Positions 35,437-47,425 of a DNA stretch of 64,000 nucleotides are shown here, one piece after another. How positions within the stretch are numbered: position 1 is the stretch's first letter; each line of letters starts with the position of its first letter. The stretch covers positions 1 to 64,000 of the forward strand of contig JAXGGA010002034.1 of assembly GCA_038373865.1 (NCBI GenBank), read 5' to 3'. Below the pieces are notes generated by a model. The model did not search any database. It was not told the origin of the DNA and saw only the letters and a program-made list of their open reading frames with translations. This DNA is from Uloborus plumipes. Its lineage: Eukaryota > Arthropoda > Arachnida > Araneae > Uloboridae. The position numbers and the translations under genes are program-made.

Positions 35437-36560
35437 TCTACTTATAATCAAAACTGAGTATCTATCTTTCTTTCTAACTATCTATCTATGTCACGCTTCT
35501 TTCTCCTGAACGCCAATGAACTGAAAGTCGAACCAGGTACCGATAGATAGGTAATTTGTCAGGCTTCATTAGTTTCAATTTATATAATTATACGATTTTA
35601 ATTAGCGAAGATATCAATTAATAAATAGTCAAATTTAAAGCGATTAAGTCTAATAAATGATTAAATATAAAATCCATTGTTGCAAAACGTTCATTGGTTG
35701 CTATGAAACAGTAATAACAATAATAATGAGAATTTAGAATGAAGGCTTAACTAAATCAAACATGAAACTCATTAGCGGGTCACGTACGTTGTACTTTTAT
35801 CGGGCACAGGTCATCTCCGCCGCAACGTAGGACATTTCGCCGCAAAATTTATCTCTATCTCCCCCCCCCCCTCCACATGAGACATCTCCGCTGCGTCTCT
35901 CCCCGTCATTTCTATAAGACAGGACACATTCGCCGATTGAGCAGGTAGAGTGCAATATTTGGCGAAGTTTAAATTGATTTGCACTGCATTGTGTTTTTTT
36001 TTTTGGACTTCTTCGCGATTTCCCCCTTAAGTATTCCTGGAATAAATTCCGTTTTTTAAATTAGGTCTTTGTCGCCAAAAGAAGATGTGTCGCCAAGAAT
36101 GAAAATTTTAAGCAGGAAACCCTTTCTAACCCTTGGAAATGGCACGGCGGATTTGTCCTGTGCAAGGCAAACGGGGGATAGGAGTCGCGGCGGAGATGTC
36201 CCATGCGGGGCAGAGGGCGATAAAATTTGCGGCGGAGACGTCCTGTTCCGCTTTTATCGCTAGCTACTTGTAATTTTTTGAAATATAAATTAGTTGAAAA
36301 GCCATCTACTTATATCAAAAACTGAGTATCTATGTCTGCTTCTTTCCTTTGAGCGAGCTGAACTTACTGAAACTTTCCTCACCATCTTGAAGGCGCGAAG
36401 TGCCCGTGCAACATCTCAATAATTCGAATGATTTTTTGATGCAGGAAAAAAGAAAAGGCGCGAAGCGCCTCTTAGCGAGCCGCCTCGGCGAGGAGTAGTT
36501 TCTTGAAAATTTCCTCACTACTTTAAAGGCACGAAGTGCCCGTGCAACCCCGGGCCACGT
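35437..36560 (+). mobile_element. Two Helitron-like 5' ends and associated debris
   Basis: A|TCTACTTATAATCAAAACTG at 35437 and A|TCTACTTATATCAAAAACTG at 36305 both continue GAGTATCTATnT. The second runs into GCGCGAAGTGCCCGTGCAAC and CCCCGGGCC (36525-36556), the complement of the 3' region of the Helitron-like element at 37922, but lacks a clean CTAG end. A separate inverted-repeat element lies between (35799-36252). Confidence 0.4.
35799..36252. mobile_element. MITE with GC-rich inverted arms
   Basis: CACAGGTCATCTCCGCCGCA at the left is mirrored by TGCGGCGGAGACGTCCTGTT at the right. Both arms continue with AAAATTTATC/GATAAAATTT and a C- or G-rich run, and further inner GGAGATGTC/GACATCTCC pairs follow. 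Exact ends and target duplication are unclear. Confidence 0.62.
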
Positions 36561-37921
36561 GCGTGGTATGTCTTGAAATCTTATGAATATTAAATTACAT
36601 CAAATATATAACTTCAGAATGAGGTAAAAGTTAGAGAAGGGGGACGTTATGCATCAACATGCCGCAGGAAGCTAATCTAGCTGCCCTTGGCAGCTAGTAA
36701 TTCCTTAATTTTTGCAGCTGTATTTTAATTCCTGTGTTATCAAAATATTTTTGGAACTTGAGTATATTTCGTATAACGATGATTTTCGCCTTCAAGTAGG
36801 CACAAAAATTTATATGAAGGACATTTTGGAAATTGCTCTAATTTTGCAAGGCTATTATGTCTACTCTATTATTTGCTTGAAGAAGCTCGATATTGCCTTT
36901 TTGATTTCTTAGCTTTGTATTAAGTGGACATAAACAACATCTTCTTCGCATTTTATGTGAAGCTCCAGGAATTCAAAGGACCAGATAAACAACTAAATGG
37001 AGCAAAAGCAAGCGTATTTAGCATTAATTTCAATGTCTAAAAAATGTGCTGGTATGATGTGGAACTCAGGGGGGGGGGGAATCTTACGGATAAAAGTTAT
37101 ATCTCAAGAAATACAAATAATAATAAAATCAATAAAGGATGAAATAATAGTTGTTGTTTTTTTTCTGATTTTCATTTTGTCCAAAACATTTTTTTTATCT
37201 CCTTTTCCTTTAAGATTTTCTGAGATATTAAAATGATAGGTTTTGTCGCAAGTAGTCTGTTATTCTTTCTCCACATCACAGGTGGAGATTGTTAAAAAAA
37301 AGCAAGTTTTCTTTGCACAATTAAATATGACTATTCATACCGAAATGCAATACATTTCGCTATTATTATGGAAAAGCTTCAGCAAATACTTTATAAACAA
37401 TTGTTTAAGAAAAGGAAACACGAAAGAAATGATAAGTCTTTCTGAACTTACAATAAATGTTTCAGGGCCGTATTTAGACTTTTGTTTTTGGGGAGGGTTT
37501 TCCGCATATTTTCAGGGAAGGTACTCTTTATTTTGGAAAATGACGAATGAGAATCATAGTTACAAAAATATCAACTATGGAAATATTCGGTTTAAGTGGG
37601 AAGCGGCAATAGACGAACCGAATTCTTTCATTGTAAAATTTTTGGGGCACATTGATGCATATAATCCACATATTAAAAAACTTCCATGAATTTTAACACA
37701 CTTGCTTTGCTATCAGTGAAAAAGATAACACTTTCCGCTTAAGAAGGCTGAAAATTTATGAAAGGAATTTGAAATGGAGGCAATTGTCTGATTGGCCTGG
37801 TTTTAATGAACATTTGTAGAGCCAATTTTTTGTAGAACCATTTGTAAAGGCCCATTTGAATGCTGATAATGTTCGACAGGCTTAAGGATTAAAAAGAAAT
37901 TCAGTATTATTTTATAAGAAA
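36561..37921. other. No recognised feature
   Basis: AT-rich. It contains a hAT-like start CAGGGCCGTATTTAGAC (37464) without a matching partner, and a 148-codon open frame at 37243-37689 that crosses it. That frame shows no domain, splice or codon signature and is not called. Confidence 0.4.
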
Positions 37922-39245
37922 CTAGCTGTGGGGCCCGGCGTTGCACGGGCTTTAAAGTAGTGATGAAAATTTAAATAAACTACTCGCCGTCAAGGCAGTA
38001 TATAATGATATATAACCGCCAAGGCAGCTCGTCTTTAACGTAGCGAGGAAAGTTTCAGCAAACTACTCGCCGCCAAGGCGGCTCGCCTTTAAAGTAGTAA
38101 GGAATCTTAAATTACTCGCCGCCAAGGCGGCTCGCATTTAAAGGAGGGAGGAAAGTTTTAGCGAAACCGGTTTCAAAAAACTACTCCCCGCTAAAGCGGC
38201 TCGCTAAAAAACTTTCCCGCATAAAAAAGTCAATCGCATTATTTGCACATGCTTCCTCAGGAATAAAAAAAAAGTCAAGTAGCACATATTTAACACTCTC
38301 CCTAATAAACAAATACAATTCCCTACCAAAAACAAATATTTCCAAACCGCTCTCTTCCTGTAACATTAATTGCAAAATTCCAAACAAAAAAAGTTGTTTT
38401 AATATTTAGATCGCAGCCAAAAAAAGTCCCTGTTAAAAACATGAATTACAATTTAATTTGAAACACATTTTCAAAATGGTACCAGAAAAAAAAATATATG
38501 CCATTAAGTATGCAGGAATTCAAGTGAAACACGGACGATCGCATTATTTGCCTTGTTGAAACGCCGTAAAATGAAATGCTTTTAAAAAACGAAATGAAGA
38601 AAAGGACACCAACAATGAATTTAAAAGATGTCGCCATAGCAACGCAATAAAACTTTAATAGTTTGATCAGGAAAGAGGTTTTCGAACTCAAAGTTCAAAC
38701 GCTTGTAACTTTTTTTCTATTGAAGATAAAAGCTTGGTTCTTCGACTGTAAGTCGAATCAATTCTGGGGTTAAAAATATCGTTCTATCCAATGGCGCACA
38801 AATCAAAACTGTGGAATAATTAGTTTATTTTTTATTGATGGTTTTAATGAACCAAGTATTGCAAGAAATCGGGTGAAGCCTTGCAAAAGGCAAGTTTAAA
38901 AATTGAATAACTCGTGCTGTGTTTAAGTTAGAGAATCGGAACAAACTGCATAGGACGGACAAAATTTTTCTGCTTTCAACGATATATAACATTAATATGT
39001 GTAAGTAATTTTTAACCCCAATATTCGGCGATTTATGAGAAAATTGCCTTGAATTCGAGTAAAAAACGAATCGCTAATCGAATCTTTTCAAACTATAGCC
39101 TAAAGTCTTTCTGGATAAATGGACTATTCAAAACAAAAATAATTTTTCAAATCGAACCAGTAGTTCCTGAGATTAGCGCGTTCAAACAAACAAACAAACA
39201 AACAAACAAACAAACAAACTCTACAGCTTTATATATTAGTAAAGA
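37922..39245 (-). mobile_element. Helitron-like element
   Basis: On the minus strand it opens A|TCTTTACTAATATATAAAGC at 39245 and ends with a GCCCG..CGGGC hairpin then CTAG|T at 37922. A (CAAA)n run (39183-39219) lies near the 5' end. Near the 3' end are four CTACTC(G/C)CCG(C/T)..AAGGC(G/A)GCTCG repeats (37980-38210). No protein coding was seen. Confidence 0.72.
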
Positions 39246-39494
39246 TTTTGCTGGCATTTTCCCTCTTTTTTTCCTCAAATGTTAAGCGATCTTTTTCTTA
39301 CCCTAATAAAAATGACTTAATTTTACTTCTCTGTATTGTTATCACTATGCCGCAAGTTTGAATCTGCAAAGCCATGATTTTAAAAATTTGTAATCTAAAT
39401 TTTTAAATGATTAGAAATATATTGTAATATGATTGAAAGTTTCTTTTTAATGAGTTTATTAATATTCATCTTAAGAAATCACTTGGACTGTTCC

Positions 39495-39774
39495 CAAGGG
39501 CGGATTCAGAAATGTTCCAAGGGAGGGGCGATTGATTTTTTTTCCTTACTTGCCCATTTTTTTCGCCATGCATCCTAGTAAATACATGATTTTGGTCTTC
39601 CATTTCGAAGAATTTCCAGATCAGAGCACCGAATCGCCGTACCCTTTCCCTTAATAGCATCAAAGATTAACTAAAATTGCCTTTTTTGAACTTCAAAATC
39701 TAATAACTGCTGGAGAAGAGTCCCTCAAGGGAGGGGCGATCGCCCCCATCGCCCCTCCCTTGTATCCGCCCTTG
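39495..39774. mobile_element. hAT-type MITE
   Basis: 280 bp. Ends CAAGGGCGGATTCAG and (complement of) CAAGGGCGGATACAA, with a perfect 8-bp duplication ACTGTTCC (39487-39494, 39775-39782). GGGAGGGGCGAT lies just inside both ends. Confidence 0.93.
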
Positions 39775-40012
39775 ACTGTTCCTGACCCAAAGGTAAGTCC
39801 CCCTACACCAATATGCGATATGAAAAAGTTAATTACATTTGCACATTCTTAGTTAATTTTTATACTGATTTGGTATTATAACTTTTTAAAAACTTATACG
39901 TAGAATTCGGTCATATTTTATAAATATATTAATTGTAAATGATTGCATTATATATATATTTGCATATTTTTAATTATTGAAAAATGTGTCTTGAACTATT
40001 CAATTTTGTACA

Positions 40013-40131
40013 ACTACTCGGTATCAGCCAAGTACCTGATCCAAATTTGGTCGAGTACCGGGTACTCGGCAAATTGGCCGAGTAGGCCGAGTACCGGTAC
40101 CGAATATTTACCGAGTACTCGGTGCATCCCT
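40013..40131. mobile_element. Fragment of a hAT-like element with GAGTACTCGG repeats
   Basis: Repeated GAGTACC/GGTACTCGG motifs end in CGAGTACTCGGTGCATCCCT, the style of a hAT terminus (TAGGGATGCACCGAG when read inward). No left partner, so truncated. Confidence 0.5.
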
Positions 40132-41229
40132 AGATACCAAGAATTGTGCACTATAAGTGCAGAAAAGAACAAGCTATTTTATGCGAAAATACCTTTTACT
40201 TTTAAAAGATGAATTAAACAATTGTGTCATATTACATGAGCGATTACGTTTTTTCATATACCTGAGTACATTTTAATAATTTTCTATTTTAATATCAGAA
40301 CATTTGAGGGGGTGTGCCGTAGCTCTTTGAGGTACAACTTTGATTGGGTACAACGTTCTGGATCTTGTTTAGCATTTATTCAATAACTCTGAAGTACAAT
40401 TTTTTAAATAAATCAAGTAAATTAATGGTTATATTGAGTTGCAATATGAAAGTGGTTAAATTTATTCTGCTTTGCTGCTAAAATGTTTGAAAAGGAAAAA
40501 AAAATCAACATTATCAGTTCCTGAATTATGCAAATTTCTAGTTCATCAAACCAAACGTTGAAAAGATGAGTTCAACATTTGATAACGAAACTTGTGCAGC
40601 AAGGATTCAGAAGAAGAGAGGGATATTAATCAAAAGTTCCAAAAAAGATTTTAAAAGGAAGAGAGGTAAAAGAGGAATTGAGAAAACACTGCAAAAGCAA
40701 TGACTTGATGTATACTGCAGTAACTACAAAAATTATTGTTGCATTAAATGTTTAAGTTCAGAGTGGTATTTTTGAATACTGCTTTAAAATTTAAAGTTCA
40801 TTATTACTTCATAATTATGAATGTTTTTAGCAAAAGGACCCCATGCAATCGTATATTTTACGTTTTGTAACCATATTAGTGTATAAAGAGCTCCAATCTT
40901 TTCCTTTGTTCATGAGTTTATTCTAAACTTTTTAACAATAATATTACAAGATTATGAAAAAATAAGGAACTCTAAAGTATTGGCATACACTTCATACAAA
41001 AAGACATGCAGAGGAGTCTGCTGTTTTGCTAATTGTACATGCATATTTTACAACACATTTTATATTTAGAACAAATTCTAAACTGCAAAATTGACTTTTA
41101 CAATGGGGGAATTTCCGAAATTTCAAAAGTATTTTTTTCTGAAAGAGCACGTTTCAAAACATAGGAATTGACCATTTTTTTTTTATTTTTTGACAGTTAT
41201 ATATTTTTTATGAATTATTTTAACCGGTG

Positions 41230-41420
41230 CGCAGATGCTATTCCGAAAAAAAAAACATCTGCGCATGATGTCAGTGGTGCACGTAAGCGCGAAATCTAAT
41301 TGGTTGTAGTGAGATGAGGAAGGTCGTGACATCGCCGATTCCTGCGATTGGACAACTCAAGTCAAGCAAAATGGTGTTATTATTGGAAAGAGAGCTGTTA
41401 TAGGTGCACCACTGACGTCA
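41230..41420. repeat. Paired inverted repeats, possible small MITE
   Basis: TGATGTCAGTGGTGCAC (41266-41282) and GTGCACCACTGACGTCA (41404-41420) match in 16 of 17 positions. A 9-bp hairpin, GCGCAGATG/CATCTGCGC, sits just upstream (41230-41264). The right arm ends in the CRE-type palindrome TGACGTCA. No target duplication was seen. Confidence 0.6.
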
Positions 41421-42939
41421 CAAAAACCACGCCCCGTTTTCAAGGTAGGGTATTTAAAAAAAATAATAAAAAATAAACTGTTGGGAAAATCAAAGTACTT
41501 TCTGGGCCCAAAGTTATTTTTTTATATCATTCTATCAATTTCAGTAACAAAAAGTAGTACTTTTGACTGAAAGAAACTCCCCTATTATTTTTTTCCTGAT
41601 GATTTAATTCAATGTTTTTTTTTTCAATCACATGATTTAAATCATGATCCAATTCAACAAACCCTGTTATCTACAGAGATCAGCATGCTAAAATCAAAAA
41701 GAATTTTGGTACATAAGTTCTTACTGAAAAAAAATTCTGTTAACTACTTTATTCTGGGCATACCTTCCCTTTTCAATGACAGTTACTTTTTTGCAGCACT
41801 TACTGCTGGTCTAACTAGGGGAACACCGTATTGGTTTCAGCAGCACTCAATGTTATTAGTGGCAGGCAGAATCTCTCCTGCCATAAAGGCCCTGCCCTGC
41901 TTGCATATACAGGGATGGTTTTTGTTAGGAATAAAAAAAATTCAAAACATTATTTAAGTCTACTTTACATTCTTGCTACCTATGCCCAGCTTCTCAAAAA
42001 TTAGTCCTAATAATATTTTTAGAATCTATATGCGAGTGTATTAAGCTGAAGGAGAAGAGAAACAAAATTCAGCATAGCAATAAACTATAATTAACCAAAA
42101 TTATATCTAGAAACATACAACATTGAGAACAAAACCAATGTAACTTATAAGCTATCCTTGAGTGATAAATTCCAATGTCTATTCATTAGCAGAGTTGATT
42201 CCAGTAAATAAGCTTCAGAAGAATCTCATGAATGCAAAAAAAAACATTCATGCAATTATGAGCACATGGGCTTAGTGAATGATTTATTTTCAAAAGGTAA
42301 AAACTCTTAAAAACAAAAACATAATTTTTCAAGAAAACACAGATGAAAAAAAATTGGGGAAACATTTACAGAGCTGAACTTTTACTATTTTATTTTGGTG
42401 GCCAAAAGTAATATTGAAATGCATGTAGTTAAAACTTTCTCAATTAATATCATGATATAAAAAATTGGGGACCTAAAACTAACCAAGGTGTTCCCTTTTC
42501 AAAATAAATCATAAGTTCTTAGCTACTAATTAATCTTGAAATTATAAAATATGCATTTATTGATTTTAAAAATTCATACATTCTGAAGAGAAAAGTCATA
42601 AATAGTTAGATTCTAAAACTTGATAGACTCAAACTATCATACGAAAATTAATCTAAAATGCTGTCCACAATTAATATATTTTTATTAGCCATTATAAAAT
42701 GTTACCAAGTCTTTACAAAGTTTGTAAAAAGACCTAACTTAACATAAAGGATAACAGGCCCAGTCAACTCTTCTTTCCATTGCTATCCCATTTGCAGAGG
42801 AGAAAACAGCATTTAGTAAAACCCAAGCAGTTAATAAATTTGTTTAATCTAACTTTGGCCAGAATAATTGACCCACGATATGTGATGCACTAAATTTTCA
42901 TTAATTAAAATTAGAAATCTCCATATGTTTCCTTCATTT

Positions 42940-43900
42940 TAAGGGCGTATATAGGGGTGGGCCCAGGGGGCCGGGGCCCCTCCCAAAATAAAGAAAATAA
43001 ATTTGAAACTAAATTTAATTCGGTTTGCGTGTGCGCATGGATAATTTCCAAGCTTTAAGTTTAAAAAAAAGCGAGACGACAGAGCAGCCTGGCGCGTCAA
43101 GCAAGAGGTGTCCACCCTTTAATTCTTTTCACCAATGACGAAATGAAAAAATAGATGCTTTCCAGTGCCGAGTTTATCGCGGAAATTCGGGGACAGTGTT
43201 CAGGGTGGAAACTTCAGAAAGCACCAAATTGAAGTTTTAGAAGTAGGGAAGCAAAAGGGGAACATGGCACCCTTGACAAGACCAAAGAAATAATAAAATT
43301 CTACTTTTAGGCCTTCAATTATATAACATTTCTAAATGAGAGTACCTGACTCCAACTCTCCTCCCTAATGTCATCAAACATAACTAAAAATTGCATTTTT
43401 AAAACTTCAATTTTGGAAAATATCCAGAGAAGAACTCCTCATCCATCTCTTCTCCACTAATTTGGTCAATATCTTAAAACAAAATTTAGGAATTAATGTT
43501 CAAGCAAGATCCGGTAGAGGTCTATCCCTTCCTGTCACTTGTTTCTAATATCTTTAATGGTAACTTTTAAATATGTTTTAAGAAAAGAGAGATCCAGAAT
43601 TTCTCACCCTTCTCCCTGACATCATTTAAGATCGTTTAAAATAGCATCTTTGAGCCAATGCGCCAAAAATATTCCGGGAGAGCCCTCAAACCTTTTCCTC
43701 TCCCCTCACAGCCAAACATAGACCAAATATTCATTTTCAGGTCTTTAATTTCGTAAGAAATACAAGAGAGCGCCCTATCCATTTATCTCCTTTCAAGGAG
43801 TTACAGTATATAGTTACGTTTTTTAAAACTTCAATAGCACAAAATTTCTGTGAGGCAGCCCCCTATCAGGCGGTCAAGCCTGGTCAAATGGGCAAACTCC
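42940..43900. repeat. Degenerate hAT-like repeat with diverged tandem units
   Basis: Begins AAGGGCGTATATAGGGGTGG with GGGCCCAGGGGGCC, the usual opening of arthropod hAT elements. It then carries several diverged units of roughly 130-150 bases built on TTTA(G/A)G(C/T)CTTCAATT, CTCCCTAATGTCATC(A/T)AA and TTTTTAAAACTTCAAT. The right terminus was not identified. Confidence 0.4.
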
Positions 43901-45344
43901 AAAGTTTTAACATATACTATGCCACTGCTTCATTTAAACTGAATACATTAGTGGTACTGAAAGCAACATGCTTCAATTATGCAATAGTACAGCTTTTAAA
44001 CTAGTTTCCAAAGAGTTAATGCAGTAACTCCTTGTACACGCTTGTCCGTGAACAACAAAAAAATGCAATACCATACATGTGAAAATGCGATACAACTGAA
44101 AAGATAACAATTCGATTAACATAGAAATTAATGACATGTGCACCAAACAAAAGATTAGTTTTTCTTCATGTTGGGACCTAATTTTCTTAATAAAAGGAAA
44201 AAATTAGCAAAACAACTCTTCTTTCAAAATTAAAAAAAATTAATAATTATTATCTGATAAATGTACTAAGAAAATGTTAATTACATTTTTGTACGACTAA
44301 TGTTAGGCAATTTAGTACTTAGAAACTGTAAAAGTAATCAAATCCAACAAACTGAAGCCTCAGTTGAACATAGTTGCACAATATTATTGCATTATCAGAG
44401 AAAGAAATGATTAATTTCTCGTAGTTTAAGTATTTGAAAGTAAATAAACATCATTAATAAAGTTAATAATTCAAAAATAAATTATCTCATGCTCGTTTTA
44501 TGAATCATACTGCAATTTAATATACAGTCAATTTGCAATAACTCGAATTTCTAATTAGGTCCTTATCCCTTTCTTTAATTCTATGTTAATTTTCCTCCAT
44601 ATCTCAAGGTTTACCTCTCTTAACCCGAAGTTTTTTTTGAGGTGACTAAACATTTGACAGTTAAAAAGGAGAAAAGACTTTCAAGTGAGAGCATGAAATT
44701 TTATTTATTCTTCTCTTGTGGTTTCCTGCAGGGGAAATCTAAAGTCAAAAGAAGATCTATTGAAGCAATGTACAATTACGGAATAACACCTGTGGTGGCT
44801 CCTGCCGTATTGTTTGCACTTATTGCGAGCATTACTGCCGTGGGCAGGTAAACGGCAGTATCTGCAAAAATGAGTTTTCGAGATATTTGAAGAAACGCGT
44901 TTTTGATTTCCCACAAACACCCATAAAACATTGAACTTCGAACATAGGCGATACTATATGTTTATACCGATATATTTTTTGGGTAATCGATTGAATTCTG
45001 ATTTTGCAAGCGCAGAGAGAGGTAAAGCAGATACTGCCGTTTACCTGCCCTTTTCACTCTTAATTGTCCCGCGGGATTGACTGGCAGTCGGCAGTAACTG
45101 CACAGTATGCTACTAAATGTCCAGCATTTACATATTCGACTACATGCGGAGTAGATATGTTATTACGAAATATATTACTGCATTGTGAATGATATGTTTT
45201 ATTTAAAAATATACATAAATACCGTGCATCCACTTGATATAGATTTAATGTAAACGAACGCGAAATATAATTAAAAAATATAATGTAACTTTATTGTGTT
45301 ATGCAAAATATGAAGCAAAACTTGATTATTCTTCAGCCACTTTT

Positions 45345-46152
45345 ACTTCCTTTTACTAAATAAAGGAAGTCATGTGATCACAAAGAAAATTTCACTCAAA
45401 ATTAAGGTTAAATTTTGATTTTGCTCAACCCCGAATGAATGGTGAGTAGTTGTTTTGACCTATCAGCACGTGCATATGTACCTACTAACATATAAACAAC
45501 CGAAATATCCTTTTCGACCATGCCCCAGTTAATTACGTCGAGTTTTCTCGTAATGTCTGTATGTACGTCTGTATGTACGTATGTATGTATGTACGTATGT
45601 ATGTACGTATGTTTCTATGTATGTGCGTATGTATGTATGTCGCATAACTCAAAAACTATATGCCGTAAAAGCTTCTAGTTTGGTATGTAGGCTCTGAGGG
45701 TGGTCTAGTTGTGCACCTCCCCTTGTGGTTGGATTCGAATGTTCCCAAGGGGGGTCTTCTAGCCCTTTGTGGGGTAAATCAATGTTAATTTCAATGCAGA
45801 TTGAGTGATATGATTTGGTACAACCACTTGGTGATTTATCGCCAAACTTTTGGTCGCCAAGTGTTTGCAGCCAAGTTGGTAACAAATTTGGTGAAAAAAA
45901 GATTTTTTTTTTTTTAATTTTGGATTCAATTTGGCGCTATTGGGCGCATTTTGCGAAAAAATCACTTAATTATGTTAAAATTGGCGATATTTAGAAAATA
46001 AATCATTGTAAAACAATATTTTGCATTGATTCATGACAAACTGGGGATGTAAATGTTTGAATTGTTATCTTGCTCACTCTAATGTACTATTTTAACACTT
46101 GAGGTATTTATTATGGAATTTAAACGTAAAAGGAAGTAGTGTGGCGTTCACA
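45345..46152 (-). repeat. TTGGCGA-rich dispersed repeat, copy 2
   Basis: Reverse-complement relative of 15901-16360. It extends further to a GTAT/GTAC microsatellite (45547-45640) and a terminal stem-loop ACTTCCTTT..AAAGGAAGT (45346-45371). The last is probably the true 3' end of the family. Confidence 0.7.
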
Positions 46153-46483
46153 TCAGATGTTTTAAAATTACTACAAATCAGTTAATGCTTTGTACTTTGC
46201 ATCAAAACAAGAAATCACTTTGAGAAAAAGAGCGCTTGAAATGCTTGTTGTGCTGACGATTTTTTTTAATAGCACTATTAAAACAGCGAGGGATTAAACT
46301 GCAAAAACTATCGTCTGTTAGTATGAAAGCAACTATAATTAAAAGGAAACAAAACAATGTAAATAAAATCATTTCACTGCTGCATTTTTGTTTGTCGTCT
46401 GCCAAGTTTGGCTTGTGTATCTTTGAAATCGTGAAAAATATTGTCTGCTAGTGGAGAAAAACTTTATTTGAAAGAAAAAAACC

Positions 46484-46925
46484 TGGTATGGACCACACAC
46501 TACTTCCTTTTACGTGTAAATTTCTTAGTAGATGCCTTAAGTGTTTAAATAGTGCTTGGAATGAGCAAGATAACAATTCAAACATTTACACCCCTAATGT
46601 ACCACGAATAATGCAAAAAATGATTTACAACGACTCATTTTCTAAATATCGCCGATTTTAGCATCATTCAGTGGATTTTTCACAAAATACTGCCAATAGC
46701 GCTAAATTGAACCCTAACTCATAAAATAATATTTTTCGCCAAATTTGTCGCCGATTTGGCGATATGTCACCAAGTTGGCGACAAGCACTTGGCGACCAAA
46801 AGCTTGGCGATATATAGCCAATTGGTAATGCCAATTTATATCACTCAAGACTGCATTGATATTAACACTGATTCACCCCAAAAATTAATAAAACACCCCC
46901 CTGGGAACATTCAAGTGCAACCAAT
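46484..46925 (+). repeat. TTGGCGA-rich dispersed repeat, copy 3
   Basis: Starts TGGTATGGACCACACACTAC, with the same order of motifs as copy 1. With copy 2 it forms an inverted pair around a spacer of about 330 bp (46153-46483). The 67-codon minus frame in the spacer (46202-46405) has a hydrophobic stretch but no support as a gene. Confidence 0.72.
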
Positions 46926-47425
46926 GACCTCCCGTGACCTCCCATTAGGGCACCCCTACTTTCGATCAGTTTAGGTACAAAAGAAAACGGCTTTTGCGGC
47001 TTGATGCAAGTTTTGCACAGCGATTCATATTATGTTCATCCTGCAGACATGTAGATACTGCCGTTTACCTGCCCATCGTAACAAAAAATGCAGTTACTGC
47101 TAATTACCATTGGTTAAAAAACAGTTTTTTTCATCGGAAACCAAAAAAAGATGCTTGTACCATAAAACTAATGTAACATAGATTTCAAAAATGCAAAAAA
47201 ATGAAAATCGAAAATTTTGCAGTTACTGCCCTTTACCTGCCCACGGCAGATTATGCCTCGGTAAGGAATTTGTTAAATACCAAATTTTAGCTTCTTCAAT
47301 CTTCAATAAATTGTGACAATGGCGTAGTGTATAGGGTTGGGTATTTTGCCGGGACAGTGGCAAAAACTAGAAAAAACTTGTGTATCAAAAAATTTACTAA
47401 AAAACAGTATAATTTTGACCAAGTA

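Larger units (their letters stand above)
44835..47249. mobile_element. DNA transposon with CTGCCGTGGGCAGGTAAA inverted ends
   Basis: The left end reads CTGCCGTGGGCAGGTAAACG and the right end is the complement of CTGCCGTGGGCAGGTAAAGG. Similarity extends through GCAGTA(T/A)CTGC, about 34 bp. ATTA occurs on both flanks (44831-44834, 47250-47253). Extra internal copies of the end motif lie near 45030 and 47060. Two TTGGCGA repeats are inserted. Superfamily was not recognised and no transposase was found. Confidence 0.68.

Noticed and set aside
37243..37689. 148-codon plus-strand frame
   Set aside because: AT-rich text, no recognised domain or splice signals, and it crosses a hAT-like terminus at 37464.
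41790..41935. Minus-strand frame with GC-richer text (CAGGGCAGGGCCTTTATGGC) read as a terminal exon
   Set aside because: It has the look of a dispersed SINE-like repeat. No paired exon or homology was recognised.
46202..46405. Minus-strand 67-codon frame with a hydrophobic segment (small membrane protein?)
   Set aside because: It lies in the spacer of an inverted repeat pair inside a transposon nest. A single hydrophobic run in AT-rich DNA is expected by chance.
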